Of a DNA stretch of 64,000 bases, positions 27,834-38,444 are shown in pieces. Location: NCBI RefSeq assembly GCF_021730615.1, contig NZ_JAJLMN010000001.1:5175501-5239500 (forward strand). The letters run 5' to 3'. This DNA is from Lichenibacterium dinghuense (GTDB taxonomy: Bacteria; Pseudomonadota; Alphaproteobacteria; Rhizobiales; Beijerinckiaceae). Position 1 is the first letter of the stretch; each line of letters opens with the position of its first letter. The notes under the pieces were generated by a model. That model searched no databases. It was given only the letters and a program-made list of their open reading frames with translations, and was not told the DNA's origin. The translations under genes and the position numbers were made by a program.

Positions 27834-29159
27834 TTACTCCGCTCCGGATCTTTTCATCTGAGCGACGATCGATCGTGCCACGTTTTCGGCCGCCGCCTTC
27901 GCCGGGTCGTGGGCGACGTGGGCGTATCGTTGGGTCGTCTTGGGGTCTTTGTGGCCGAGGAGGAAACCGATCATGAGCAGGCTGCTGCCGGTCGACGCCC
28001 CCACGCTCGCGAACGAGTGCCGGAGGTCGTGGATCCGCGTCTTGGTTAGGCCGGCGCGGGCGTATAGCTTCGCCCACGCCTTCGGCAGGCCCTTGTAGGA
28101 GCCGTCGCCGCGTGTAGCGGGGAAGACGAAAGGCGAGCCGTTCAGCCTCGGCACCGCGCGGAGGAGGTCCACGGCCGGCTCGCCGAGTGGGATGTCCTTG
28201 GCTCCGGTCTTGCTGTCCGGGAGGTGGAGGTAACCTCGGTCGAGGTCGACGTGCGCCCACTCCAGGCCGAGGATCTCCGACCTGCGGGCGCCGGTGAAGA
28301 GGAGGAGCTTGATCGCCGCCAGAGCGGTCGGGCTCGCCGCATCTGGCGGGCGCGGTGACGCCCCTTTCCGTCCGGCGGCGATCCAGTCGGCGTGCATCGC
28401 CTCGAACTGGTCCCAATCCGCGTGGCTCGCCTCGAACGCTCCCCCGAGCCGCTCCAACTCCTGCCCGGACAGGAAGCGGGTGTTCTTGCCATCCTTGAAA
28501 CGCTGGACGCCCTTGACGGGGTTGTCCGACCGGAGCCCCTCCTTCATGGCGAAGGTCAAAATCCCGCCCAGGAGCCCGACGGTCCGTGTCGCGGTGCCCT
28601 TACCCCCCTCCACGATGGCGCGGCCGTGCTTGCCCGTCTTTTCGTCGACCGCGGTCTTGCCCGCCGCGACCGCGTGGAGGAAGTCCTCGACGTCCTTCCC
28701 GGTGAGCTTGCGGACGAGCTTCTTGCCGAGCAGCGGCTTGATGTGCCGGCGGATGCGCCCCTCGTCGGTGGCGAGCGTGCTGGCCTTCTTGGGCACGTCG
28801 AACTTGGTCAGCGTACGACCCGCCCGCGCCGCGGCGAGGTACTGATCGCAGAGGTCGGACACGGTGACCCCCGCCGCCTTCCGCTCGCGTGCGGCGTCCG
28901 CCGGGTCGATCCCGCTCCGGACTAGGCCGAGGACGTCCAGCGCTTCCTTCCGTGCCGTCTCGGGGGTCCACGGCGAGCCGTGCTTGCCGATCGTGTGCCA
29001 CTTCTGGCGCCCCTCGAAGGCGTACTTGAGGATGTAGGTCTTCGACCCGTCAACGTTCACGCGCAGGCCGAAGCCCTTCGTCGCGGTGTCCCACACGATG
29101 TACCGGGCCGGCTTGGCCTCGGCGGTCTTGACCGATTGCAGGGTCAGCTTGACGGCCAT
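27834..29159 (-). CDS. int: Tyrosine recombinase (island integrase)
   Basis: A 441-residue P4-type integrase. It starts with the DUF4102 arm-binding domain (KLTLQSVKTAEAKPARYIVW, GFGLRVNVDGSKTYILKYAF), then a core-binding SAM-like domain, then the catalytic domain: Arg in LLFTGARRSEILGLEWAHVD, Lys in PDSKTGAKDIPL, H-x-x-R in RIHDLRHSFASVG, His in GHKDPKTTQRYAHV with the nucleophile Tyr. Complete and intact. It lies 137 bp from attR and reads inward, the usual arrangement for tRNA-targeting islands. Confidence 0.95.
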   Translation of the reverse strand: MAVKLTLQSVKTAEAKPARYIVWDTATKGFGLRVNVDGSKTYILKYAFEGRQKWHTIGKHGSPWTPETARKEALDVLGLVRSGIDPADAARERKAAGVTVSDLCDQYLAAARAGRTLTKFDVPKKASTLATDEGRIRRHIKPLLGKKLVRKLTGKDVEDFLHAVAAGKTAVDEKTGKHGRAIVEGGKGTATRTVGLLGGILTFAMKEGLRSDNPVKGVQRFKDGKNTRFLSGQELERLGGAFEASHADWDQFEAMHADWIAAGRKGASPRPPDAASPTALAAIKLLLFTGARRSEILGLEWAHVDLDRGYLHLPDSKTGAKDIPLGEPAVDLLRAVPRLNGSPFVFPATRGDGSYKGLPKAWAKLYARAGLTKTRIHDLRHSFASVGASTGSSLLMIGFLLGHKDPKTTQRYAHVAHDPAKAAAENVARSIVAQMKRSGAE

Positions 29160-29172
29160 GTCCCATCTCCTC

Positions 29173-29192
29173 GGGCTACCACGGGGCTACCG
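29173..29192 (+). repeat. Right arm-type repeat, identical to 11170-11189
   Basis: Same 20-bp tandem block, in the same orientation, between the integrase start (29159) and the attR core. It also overlaps the likely integrase promoter, so it could let the recombinase control its own expression. Confidence 0.6.
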
Positions 29193-29296
29193 CGCGAGAT
29201 GATATCTGTGGCATCTATTGGCAACCGGAGGCAACGTAAGTCGTTGTTTTACCGCGGTGCCGGCATCTCGTGGCAGCCCATGGCAGGTCAGGCGTT

Positions 29297-29345
29297 TGCC
29301 CTCCGAAGGCAGAGGTCTCAGGTTCGAATCCTGACGGGTGCGCCA
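29297..29345 (+). repeat. attR core: 49-bp direct repeat
   Basis: Exact copy of the tRNA 3' half. There is no acceptor 5' strand or D-arm, so it is not a functional tRNA. It lies 137 bp from the integrase start and 91 bp before the start of a second integrase gene. Confidence 0.95.
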
Positions 29346-29913
29346 CCTTCTTGTGGCATTTCTGCTGTGTTTACAGCCCCTTAGATGCTCCTCGCGGACC
29401 ACTGAAAACCCCTGCGGTATCAAGCGGGGTATCACAATGTCCGTTGTCGTGCTCAAAGCGGGCGGCATGACCATCACCAATCGGAACGTCGTCCGCGGGA
29501 AGAGCGGGGTTTTTCACTGGCGGATGCGGGTCCCGAAGGGGCTTGAAGGGAATCAGGGCGGGAAGACCCATCTCGATTTCAGCTTGAAGACCAGGGACTC
29601 TCAGGAAGCCGCCCCGCGCGCCTCCAAGCTCACGGCCGAGCATGAAGCCCTTTGGGCCTCCCTGCGGTCCCCCGAGGTCGTCAGCGGCACCTACACGCCC
29701 CAGCAAGTGAGGGATGCGGCAAAGGCGCAGTTGATTGCCCTCGGGCTTCAGCCGGGCGGGGGGCGTGATGGCTCGGATGGGTGGTGGACCGTCCTCGAGT
29801 CATTTGAGCGGGAGCATGGGCGCGCCTTCCAGGAAGCCCGGCACCAAGACGGCGACGGGGCCGTGAACCGCCCCGGGTTTCCCGGAGGCTCCTGATCTTG
29901 CGAGACTGGAGCC

Positions 29914-31135
<1,222 letters not shown>

Positions 31136-31222
31136 ATTCCAAGCCAATCAGCCTCCGAGAAACCCGGGGCGGTTCACCGGCGCAAGTTCCTCACGCTTGT
31201 CAACCGGGAGGTGGAACGCCTC

Positions 31223-32386
31223 CAGGGCTATCGTATTTGGGCGAGGATGGATCGTGCGAAGGCGTCGGACCATCCGGCCCTTTTGCGTTTACGCTTGATC
31301 GAGATGTCCGGCCTCGCCGTGCGCAGGACGTTGAGGGCCAAGCGACGCAGCACGGCGAGATTTTCCGGGCCGTTGTCCTTGCGGTTGCGTGCGCGGTCCT
31401 CGTCGAAGGTCGTGTCCAGCACCCAGTGCTGGCTGTTCTCGATGCTCCAATGCGCCCGTACGGCAGCGGCGAAACGCTCGGGCGCAAGGCACGCCGAGGA
31501 CAGATAGTAGCGTCGCGAGCGGCTCGTCTGTCTGTCGCGTTCCACAGTGCTGTCCACCACGGCGACGGTGGTCAGGCCCGGCATGGCGGGTTCGCCCGCA
31601 TAGCGCCGGTCGGAAAACAGCCAGGACACATCCTGCGTGGTCGCGTGACGCCGCCGCTCGATGCGTCCGTGGTCGGCATCCACCGTCTTGTGCCAGTTCA
31701 GCGCGTTCCGCGTGTCGGGCGCGGCAAAGAAGGCTTCGACATCGGCCAACATGGCGGGGCTGTTGGCCTTGAGCGAGAACAGATAGTCGCCGCCCCGCTC
31801 CAGCACGGCCGCGGCCGTGTCGCGCTGGCAGTGGATCGCGTCGGCTGTCACCAGCGTGCCGCCGAGATCCAGGCAGCCCAGAAGGGCGCGGGCCGCCACG
31901 ATCTCGTTCTCGCCCGCCGCCATCGCGCGATGACCCAGCACGAGCCGCGCGTCGGCCGCAAAGGCCGTGACGACGTGCAGCGGAGAGGCGCCGGCCGCCC
32001 GGTCAAAGGAACGTCGCAGCGTTTTGCCGTCCACGGCCAGCACGCCTGACCCGTCTGTGCCGACATGGTCCAGAAAACGTCCAAAACAGCGCGACAAAGC
32101 TTCAGGGTCGAGCAGACGGAATAGCCGCGAGAACGTGTCGTGGCTCGGCAGACCGTTGCTCAGCTCCAGAAACTCGCGGAAAAGATCTTCTCGGGCCTCG
32201 GCAAAGTCAGCGAAATCGACGCAGCTTTCGCAGCCGCAGATCGACGCCACGAGCGCGATCGTCAGCACGTCGAGAAGGCTGTGACGCGTCGCGTTGCCGG
32301 TGCGCGGGTCGGGAACGTCCCGAAGCATCGAGATCACAAAGTTCATCAACGGCCTCCATCGGCCATCTCAAACCACTCAAGGCACC
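31223..32386 (-). mobile_element. ISAs1-family insertion sequence (right end approximate)
   Basis: The left limit is set at CAGGGCTATCGTATTTGGGC just before the transposase stop. The right limit, around 32380-32390, is uncertain because the ends match poorly and no clean target duplication is visible. It interrupts the second integrase gene. Confidence 0.7.
31228..32349 (-). CDS. ISAs1-family transposase
   Basis: A 373-residue DDE transposase, intact. It shows the H-repeat family start SMLRDVPDPRTGNATRHSLL, VASICGCESCVDFADFAEAR, the catalytic Asp in VLAVDGKTLRRSFDRAAG, the second Asp in LVTADAIHCQRDTAAAVLER and the C-terminal HWSIENSQHWVLDTTFDEDR. Confidence 0.95.
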   Translation of the reverse strand: MMNFVISMLRDVPDPRTGNATRHSLLDVLTIALVASICGCESCVDFADFAEAREDLFREFLELSNGLPSHDTFSRLFRLLDPEALSRCFGRFLDHVGTDGSGVLAVDGKTLRRSFDRAAGASPLHVVTAFAADARLVLGHRAMAAGENEIVAARALLGCLDLGGTLVTADAIHCQRDTAAAVLERGGDYLFSLKANSPAMLADVEAFFAAPDTRNALNWHKTVDADHGRIERRRHATTQDVSWLFSDRRYAGEPAMPGLTTVAVVDSTVERDRQTSRSRRYYLSSACLAPERFAAAVRAHWSIENSQHWVLDTTFDEDRARNRKDNGPENLAVLRRLALNVLRTARPDISIKRKRKRAGWSDAFARSILAQIR

Positions 32387-33283
32387 ACCACGCTACCCCA
32401 GAACTTCAAATGCGATTCCCCTGGGAACGCCTCTACCGCGATGGCGAGGCCCCGGAGGAAATCACCCTCACGGATGCCCGCGCGACGTACTTCCGGCTGC
32501 ACAAGGAAGGTGGGGAGGAGCGCTTCCAGCGGGACACCAATCTGCCGGTGGATGCCTTCATGGCGCTGGCCGGTGACCGCCCGTTGCCCAGCTACACGCG
32601 CGACCAAGCGAACTGCTACCGGGACGCAATGACCGCGAAGGGCAACAAGACCGCGACCGTTCGGCGGCGCCTCCGGGTCCTGTCGGCCGTCTTCAACATG
32701 GCCAAGCGGGAACACTCCCTCACCATGGTCAACCCGTTCGAGGGCATCATCATCGCCCGAGATGGCATCGACGCCACGCCCCGCCTCCCCTTCAGCCTTG
32801 AGGAACTGCGGACCCTTATGGTCGCTTGTCGGAAGTCTGACGACGACCGCCGCCACATCCTGTCCATCCAACTCGACACCGGGGCGCGGCTCAGCGAAAT
32901 CGTGGGCCTACGGCGGGAGGACGTGTTCCTCACCGATACCATCCCCCACATCATCATTCGCGCGAACCGTGCCCTTGGCAGGCGCGTGAAGACGGAAGTG
33001 AGTGCTCGGCGTGTCCCCCTGGTGGGCGAAGCGCTTTGGGGCACCACTCGGGCCATGGCTGAAGCTGCGAAGGTGAAGGACCACGGTGAGTGGTTGTTCC
33101 CCCGCTACGCAACGGACGGGAAGGTCAAGGGCAATCACGCCTCCGCCACTCTGAATAAGTGGATGAAGACGCTTCCCGGAGTGGAGGGCACCACCCACAG
33201 TTTCCGGCACGCCATGCGGGACCGGATGCGGGAGGCTGGCATCCCGGAGGACATTCGAGACGCCATCGACGGCCACGGCACTA

Positions 33284-34160
33284 GGCCGTGTGGACGAATT
33301 TAGAGCAGCAACGCTTTTGGGGATTCCCTTGCTGGCTCAGGTCTGATTCTCATGCCCCGAGGCATTCGGGGGGTGAGATCGATGTCGACGCGAATGACGG
33401 AGCAAGACTGGACGCATACACTCGCGGTGTTCCGCGCCTGCCTTCCCCGGCGGGGACGGAAGGCAACAGATGATCGGCTTTTTCTTGAAGCGCTTCATTT
33501 TTTCAGCGTCGAAAATGTTCGCTGGCGCGCTTTGCCCGAGCGCTTCGGTTTGTGGAACAGCGTGTGGAAGCGGTTTGATCGGTTAAGCCAGGCCGGCGTG
33601 TTCGAAGCCTTCTTCGACACGCTCGCGTCGATGAGCGACACCGCTCATCTCGTTCAGATGTTCGACTCGACTATCGTGCGCGCCCATGTGTCGGCAGCCG
33701 GCGCAAAAGGGGGCAGCACGGACAAGCCCTCGGTCGCTCTCGCGGCGGCTTCACCACGAAGATCCATGCCAAGTCCGACGCTTCCGGCGACATCATCGCC
33801 TTTGATCTGACCGGCGGTGAAGCTTCCGACGGGCAACACTTCGAAACCCTGCTCGACATCGGCCCCGATCTTCAGCCCCGTGCCGTGATCTGCGACAAGG
33901 GCTATGCCAGCAAAGCCAACCGAGACGCCGCGAGGACGCGCGGTATCGCCCCTGTGATCCCCCACAAAGCGAACGAGAAGAACAAGCCGGCCTTCTTCGC
34001 TCGCACCCTTTACAAGGCCCGGGCCCGCATCGAGCAGGGCATCGGTCGGCTGAAGCGCTTCAAGCGCGTCGCCCTCCGATGCGAGAAGACCGCAAGAAAC
34101 TTCCGATCCATCGTCGCTTTCGCCGCAGGACTGTGCTTGGTCAAATTCGTCCACACCGCC
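33284..34160 (+). mobile_element. IS5-family (IS427-like) insertion sequence, copy B (877 bp)
   Basis: Inverted ends GGCCGTGTGGACGAATTT and GGCGGTGTGGACGAATTT, one mismatch in 18. TA is duplicated (33282-33283 and 34161-34162). Precise removal restores the host integrase frame. Not the same element as copies A and C. Confidence 0.93.
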
Positions 34161-34163
34161 TAA
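33382..34163 (+). pseudogene. IS427-type transposase in two frames
   Basis: The first frame reads HTLAVFRACLPRRGRKATDD, WRALPERFGLWNSVWKRFDR and the catalytic Asp in MFDSTIVRAHVSAAGAKGG. At the G-run near 33710 it must shift to QALGRSRGGFTTKIHAKSDA, FDLTGGEASDGQHFETLLDI and ARIEQGIGRLKRFKRVALRC. IS427-group elements often express the fusion by programmed frameshifting at such runs, so it may be functional. The stop codon TAA (34161-34163) lies outside the element, in the target duplication. Confidence 0.85.
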
Positions 34164-34257
34164 GTCCGTTGGCGAGCGGTACGGAAGCGGCCACTCGCTG
34201 AAGACGCTCCGGGAGCACATGGTCAAGGTGGTCATTTCCCCGGAGAGGGCTTCCTGA

Positions 34258-34475
34258 ACTCCTGCGGAGCCTATTGGCGGCTCTCACCGCTCGCAGGCGG
34301 TCATTGGACGGCATCCCCATTGCCCTCTCACAACAGCCCCGAGGCCCCAGGCACCCGTTCGGTATCCGAGGTGTCGTGGGCGCTTCGGTCCCATCCTAAC
34401 CATCTACACCGATAGGAAAATCTCGCCTTGGACCGAACGGCTTACTGCCTTGATTCGACCTCTGCATCCCAATCA
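34258..34475. other. Short stretch after the broken integrase, no feature recognised
   Basis: About 218 bp. No open frame with family signature, no strong hairpin. It separates the end of the second integrase from a small unknown ORF. Confidence 0.4.
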
Positions 34476-34643
34476 ATGACCACAATCGAGACACAATCCT
34501 TCCCGGACCACCTGGCTGTCGACGCTCCATCCATCATCAAGCCGATCTACGCGCGGCTGGCAGACTCGCCCGTTACCGATGAGGCCCGAGCCCTGGTGGA
34601 TGCCGTCCTGGCGCTGGTGGACGCCTATGAGAGCCTTCTCTGA
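34476..34643 (+). CDS. Small unknown ORF truncated at the IS1111 junction
   Basis: The frame MTTIETQSFPDHLAVDAPSI, IKPIYARLADSPVTDEARAL, VDAVLALVDAYESLL looks like a real helical protein. Its last five codons and stop lie in the sequence shared by both arms of the inverted repeat, so the native C-terminus may be lost. An upstream ATG at 34428 is possible. Confidence 0.4.
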   Translation: MTTIETQSFPDHLAVDAPSIIKPIYARLADSPVTDEARALVDAVLALVDAYESLL

Positions 34644-36076
34644 TTGGGGCTCTGGAGGTCAAGCGCTCCTGTCAGGTTTTTTGTCCCGTTCCCGCGGGTC
34701 ACACGCTTCTCTTCGCGGTCGGCGTTTCGCCGCCGCATGATGGGGTCAGTCCGGCTCGGTCCCTCGATCTGTTTCACGACCTCGCGACGTCGCCGCGGGC
34801 TCAAGACTCTCAACGAGGTGGCCTTACCGATCGTCCCCACGGGAACGGTCCACATCACCCTTTCAGGTGAAGCTCGTGCGGGTGGCGGCCCGCGGTGTCC
34901 TCCGAGCGTCAGGCAACTACGGTGGCGGGCGCGGTGGTCGGCCCGGTGCCGAACCGAAAGTCGGTACCGTCGCTCCACATCCGGTGCAGGACCACGGCCA
35001 GCTTTCGGGCTACGGCAACGCGCGCCCGCGCCATGCCGCGATGCTTGGCGATCGTCATGCCCCAGGCCCGCAGGCTGGACCATTTCTGGCTGCGCACGAG
35101 CAGCGCGTTAGCGGCCTCGTACAGGGCCGTTCGCGCCAGTTCGTCGCCGCATCGGCTGATCTTGCCCTGAATGTCGGTCTCGCCCGACTGGTAGCGCGAG
35201 GGCGTCAGGCCGAGATGGGCACCGACGTCGCGCGAATGGCCGAACCGATCGGGTCGGTCGATCGTGGCGCGAAACGCCAGGGCGGTGATCGGGCCGACGC
35301 CGGGTGCGCTCATCAGCCGCCGACAGATCTTTTCCTCGCGCACGATCTTCAGCACCTGTTTTGTCAATCGGGCGAGCTGCTGGATCATCGTCGACAGTAC
35401 AGTGAGCAACGGCTCCACCATCGCCAGCAACGCTGTGTCGTCCGAGCAGAGTTCGCGCACACGCTTGTCGAAGGCCGCCCGGCTCGGCGTGCCGACCTTC
35501 AGCCCGGCTTCCCGAAGCATGGCCCGAACGACGTTCTCGATCGACCGCATCTCGTTCAGCACCGTGCGGCGTGCGACCAGCAGCGAGCGCCACAGCCGGC
35601 ACTGCTGCGACTTGACGTGCACCTGCCGGAACCAGCCGGTGCGCATGATCTGCGCCAGGGCACGCGCGTCGTTGCGGTCGGTCTTGTTGGGCATGGTCTT
35701 CATGGCGGCGTTGGCCTGCCGTGTCTCGATGCAGACCGCCGCCAGCCCCGCCGCGCGCAGGCCCTCGTGCAGCCAAGCCGTCAACGAGCAGGCTTCGAGG
35801 CCGATCCGCTCGATCGGCAGCTTCAAGCCCTGCAGGGCCGCAACCAGCGGCCCTGGCGCGCTCGCGGCGCGCAGCTCCTTCACGATCCGACCCGCGTCAT
35901 CGACCACGCAGATCGCGGTCTCTTCCAGGGACACGTCCAGTCCGGCATAGTACGTCATGGTTGCTCCTGTCGCGATGCTTGTGGCCGCTCGACACGGACC
36001 ACGTTGAACCATCCGGGCAGGAGCAGCCACCGTTGGGCCTGGGCTGGAGCCCCAATCACCCCATCTGACCCAAAAG
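34628..36076. repeat. Left arm of a 1449-bp inverted repeat (IS110/IS1111 element)
   Basis: The arm is repeated in reverse at 36996-38444. Inside, TGATTGGGGCTC (34641-34652) and GAGCCCCAATCA (36047-36058) form the 12-bp subterminal inverted repeats typical of the IS1111 group. Identity extends 13 bp outside (TGAGAGCCTTCTC) and 18 bp inside (CCCCATCTGACCCAAAAG), which looks like a split terminal repeat of the enclosed IS5. Confidence 0.88.
34909..35958 (-). CDS. IS110/IS1111 transposase, left copy
   Basis: A 349-residue DEDD transposase. N-terminal RuvC-like domain MTYYAGLDVSLEETAICVVD (Asp), IERIGLEACSLTAWLHEGLR (Glu) and MPNKTDRNDARALAQIMRTG (Asp pair). The C-terminal transposase_20 domain reads LMSAPGVGPITALAFRATID then GAHLGLTPSRYQSGETDIQG. 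Intact. The protein is the same as that of the right copy at 37114-38163; I noticed one synonymous difference (CTG/TTG in the NALLV codons). Confidence 0.96.
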   Translation of the reverse strand: MTYYAGLDVSLEETAICVVDDAGRIVKELRAASAPGPLVAALQGLKLPIERIGLEACSLTAWLHEGLRAAGLAAVCIETRQANAAMKTMPNKTDRNDARALAQIMRTGWFRQVHVKSQQCRLWRSLLVARRTVLNEMRSIENVVRAMLREAGLKVGTPSRAAFDKRVRELCSDDTALLAMVEPLLTVLSTMIQQLARLTKQVLKIVREEKICRRLMSAPGVGPITALAFRATIDRPDRFGHSRDVGAHLGLTPSRYQSGETDIQGKISRCGDELARTALYEAANALLVRSQKWSSLRAWGMTIAKHRGMARARVAVARKLAVVLHRMWSDGTDFRFGTGPTTAPATVVA

Positions 36077-37013
36077 CCTACGATCGCGCGAGTCGCCGGA
36101 TGCCGAACTGGATGGCAGCGAGGGTGACGAAGGCGAGCAGGGTCGAGGCGAGGTTTTCGAAATCCTTGGCCAGGCGCCGGTTCCGCCCGAGCCAGGAGAA
36201 GGTCCGCTCCACAACCCACCGGCGCTTGATCACCTCGAAGCCGACCGCCTTGGGATTGCGGCGGACCACCTCCAGCCGCAGCCCATTGCTCGCTGCCGCC
36301 TCATAGGTCTGTTGCGCATTATAGCCCGCGTCGGCGAATACACATTCCAGCCACGGAAACCGGAGCTTGATCTTGTCGAACAGAAGCGCCGCGCCGTCGC
36401 GGTCCTGAACGCCTGCCGAGTGGACGACGAGGCGGATCGGCAAACCCAGTGTGTCGACGAGCGCGTGGATCTTGCGACCTTTCACCTTCTTTCCAGGCTC
36501 GTAACCCACCGCGTCGGCTGCGTCGGCGGTCTGTTTCTCGGCTTTACAGCCCCTTTTTCGGCCGACTTGATCGTCTGGCTGTCGATGATGCCGGCGGAAG
36601 GGGAACCTTCACGGTCCTCGCGCTCCCGCAGCATCGGGTAAAGCTGGTCCCAGATCGCATGCCACGTGCCGTCAGCCTGAAACTTGCGGAAGATGTTGTA
36701 CACCGTCGAACGCGGAGGAAAGCCATCCCGCGGCAGATAGCGCCACGGGCAGCCGGTTCGCAGCAGAAACAGGAGCGCGTTCATCGCCGACCGCATGTCG
36801 GTCTTGCGGGGCCTGCCACCCGGAGTGGCATCCGGGATCAGCGGCCCCAGCACGGCCCACTCCGCATCCGTGACATCGCTCGGAAAGCCGCCACCCAGGC
36901 GCCTGTAGGTTTTTCGTTGCTCGTCGGTCCACATGGTGATCCTGCCCGCTCGCTCGCCGGCTCTGAATCACACAACCAGGACGACGTCATCCATCCTTTT
37001 GGGTCAGATGGGG
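36059..37013 (-). mobile_element. IS5-family insertion sequence, copy C, at the centre of the inverted repeat
   Basis: The body lies between inverted CCCCATCTGACCCAAAAG copies, read here as the inner parts of its terminal repeats. If the outer 13-bp TGAGAGCCTTCTC copies (34628-34640 and 38432-38444) are the outermost parts, each end was split by an IS1111 insertion. No target duplication is visible outside. Confidence 0.7.
36078..36934 (-). pseudogene. IS5-family transposase, copy C, single frameshift
   Basis: From 36934 the frame reads MWTDEQRKTYRRLGGGFPSD, LLFLLRTGCPWRYLPRDGFP and the catalytic region GIIDSQTIKSAEKG. At a G-run (36551-36555 region) one missing G takes it out of frame; the continuation is CKAEKQTADAADAVGYEPGK, ECVFADAGYNAQQTYEAAAS and IKRRWVVERTFSWLGRNRRL. 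Element edges run to about 36077 and 36995, flanked on both sides by CATCTGACCCAAAAG in inverted orientation. Confidence 0.88.
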
Positions 37014-38444
37014 TGATTGGGGCTCCAGCCCAGGCCCAACGGTGGCTGCTCCTGCCCGGATGGTTCAACGTGGTCCGTGTCGAGCGGCCACAAGCATCGC
37101 GACAGGAGCAACCATGACGTACTATGCCGGACTGGACGTGTCCCTGGAAGAGACCGCGATCTGCGTGGTCGATGACGCGGGTCGGATCGTGAAGGAGCTG
37201 CGCGCCGCGAGCGCGCCAGGGCCGCTGGTTGCGGCCCTGCAGGGCTTGAAGCTGCCGATCGAGCGGATCGGCCTCGAAGCCTGCTCGTTGACGGCTTGGC
37301 TGCACGAGGGCCTGCGCGCGGCGGGGCTGGCGGCGGTCTGCATCGAGACACGGCAGGCCAACGCCGCCATGAAGACCATGCCCAACAAGACCGACCGCAA
37401 CGACGCGCGTGCCCTGGCGCAGATCATGCGCACCGGCTGGTTCCGGCAGGTGCACGTCAAGTCGCAGCAGTGCCGGCTGTGGCGCTCGCTGCTGGTCGCA
37501 CGCCGCACGGTGCTGAACGAGATGCGGTCGATCGAGAACGTCGTTCGGGCCATGCTTCGGGAAGCCGGGCTGAAGGTCGGCACGCCGAGCCGGGCGGCCT
37601 TCGACAAGCGTGTGCGCGAACTCTGCTCGGACGACACAGCGTTGCTGGCGATGGTGGAGCCGTTGCTCACTGTACTGTCGACGATGATCCAGCAGCTCGC
37701 CCGATTGACAAAACAGGTGCTGAAGATCGTGCGCGAGGAAAAGATCTGTCGGCGGCTGATGAGCGCACCCGGCGTCGGCCCGATCACCGCCCTGGCGTTT
37801 CGCGCCACGATCGACCGACCCGATCGGTTCGGCCATTCGCGCGACGTCGGTGCCCATCTCGGCCTGACGCCCTCGCGCTACCAGTCGGGCGAGACCGACA
37901 TTCAGGGCAAGATCAGCCGATGCGGCGACGAACTGGCGCGAACGGCCCTGTACGAGGCCGCTAACGCGTTGCTCGTGCGCAGCCAGAAATGGTCCAGCCT
38001 GCGGGCCTGGGGCATGACGATCGCCAAGCATCGCGGCATGGCGCGGGCGCGCGTTGCCGTAGCCCGAAAGCTGGCCGTGGTCCTGCACCGGATGTGGAGC
38101 GACGGTACCGACTTTCGGTTCGGCACCGGGCCGACCACCGCGCCCGCCACCGTAGTTGCCTGACGCTCGGAGGACACCGCGGGCCGCCACCCGCACGAGC
38201 TTCACCTGAAAGGGTGATGTGGACCGTTCCCGTGGGGACGATCGGTAAGGCCACCTCGTTGAGAGTCTTGAGCCCGCGGCGACGTCGCGAGGTCGTGAAA
38301 CAGATCGAGGGACCGAGCCGGACTGACCCCATCATGCGGCGGCGAAACGCCGACCGCGAAGAGAAGCGTGTGACCCGCGGGAACGGGACAAAAAACCTGA
38401 CAGGAGCGCTTGACCTCCAGAGCCCCAATCAGAGAAGGCTCTCA
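36996..38444. repeat. Right arm of the 1449-bp inverted repeat (IS110/IS1111 element)
   Basis: Reverse complement of 34628-36076 and the same length. The near-identity of the two arms implies a recent duplication or gene conversion. Such an inverted pair can flip the enclosed segment by recombination. Confidence 0.88.
37114..38163 (+). CDS. IS110/IS1111 transposase, right copy
   Basis: Intact 349-residue DEDD transposase, the same protein as the left copy, facing away from it across IS5 copy C. Confidence 0.96.
   Translation: MTYYAGLDVSLEETAICVVDDAGRIVKELRAASAPGPLVAALQGLKLPIERIGLEACSLTAWLHEGLRAAGLAAVCIETRQANAAMKTMPNKTDRNDARALAQIMRTGWFRQVHVKSQQCRLWRSLLVARRTVLNEMRSIENVVRAMLREAGLKVGTPSRAAFDKRVRELCSDDTALLAMVEPLLTVLSTMIQQLARLTKQVLKIVREEKICRRLMSAPGVGPITALAFRATIDRPDRFGHSRDVGAHLGLTPSRYQSGETDIQGKISRCGDELARTALYEAANALLVRSQKWSSLRAWGMTIAKHRGMARARVAVARKLAVVLHRMWSDGTDFRFGTGPTTAPATVVA

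Noticed and set aside
29297-29345. Possible second tRNA-Arg gene at the island's right end
   Set aside because: Only the 3' half is present; no acceptor 5' strand, D-arm or complete anticodon stem lies upstream.
34867-38205. Long frames antisense to the IS1111 transposases (455-479 codons)
   Set aside because: Shadow frames of the two transposase copies; identical in both arms, with no family signature.
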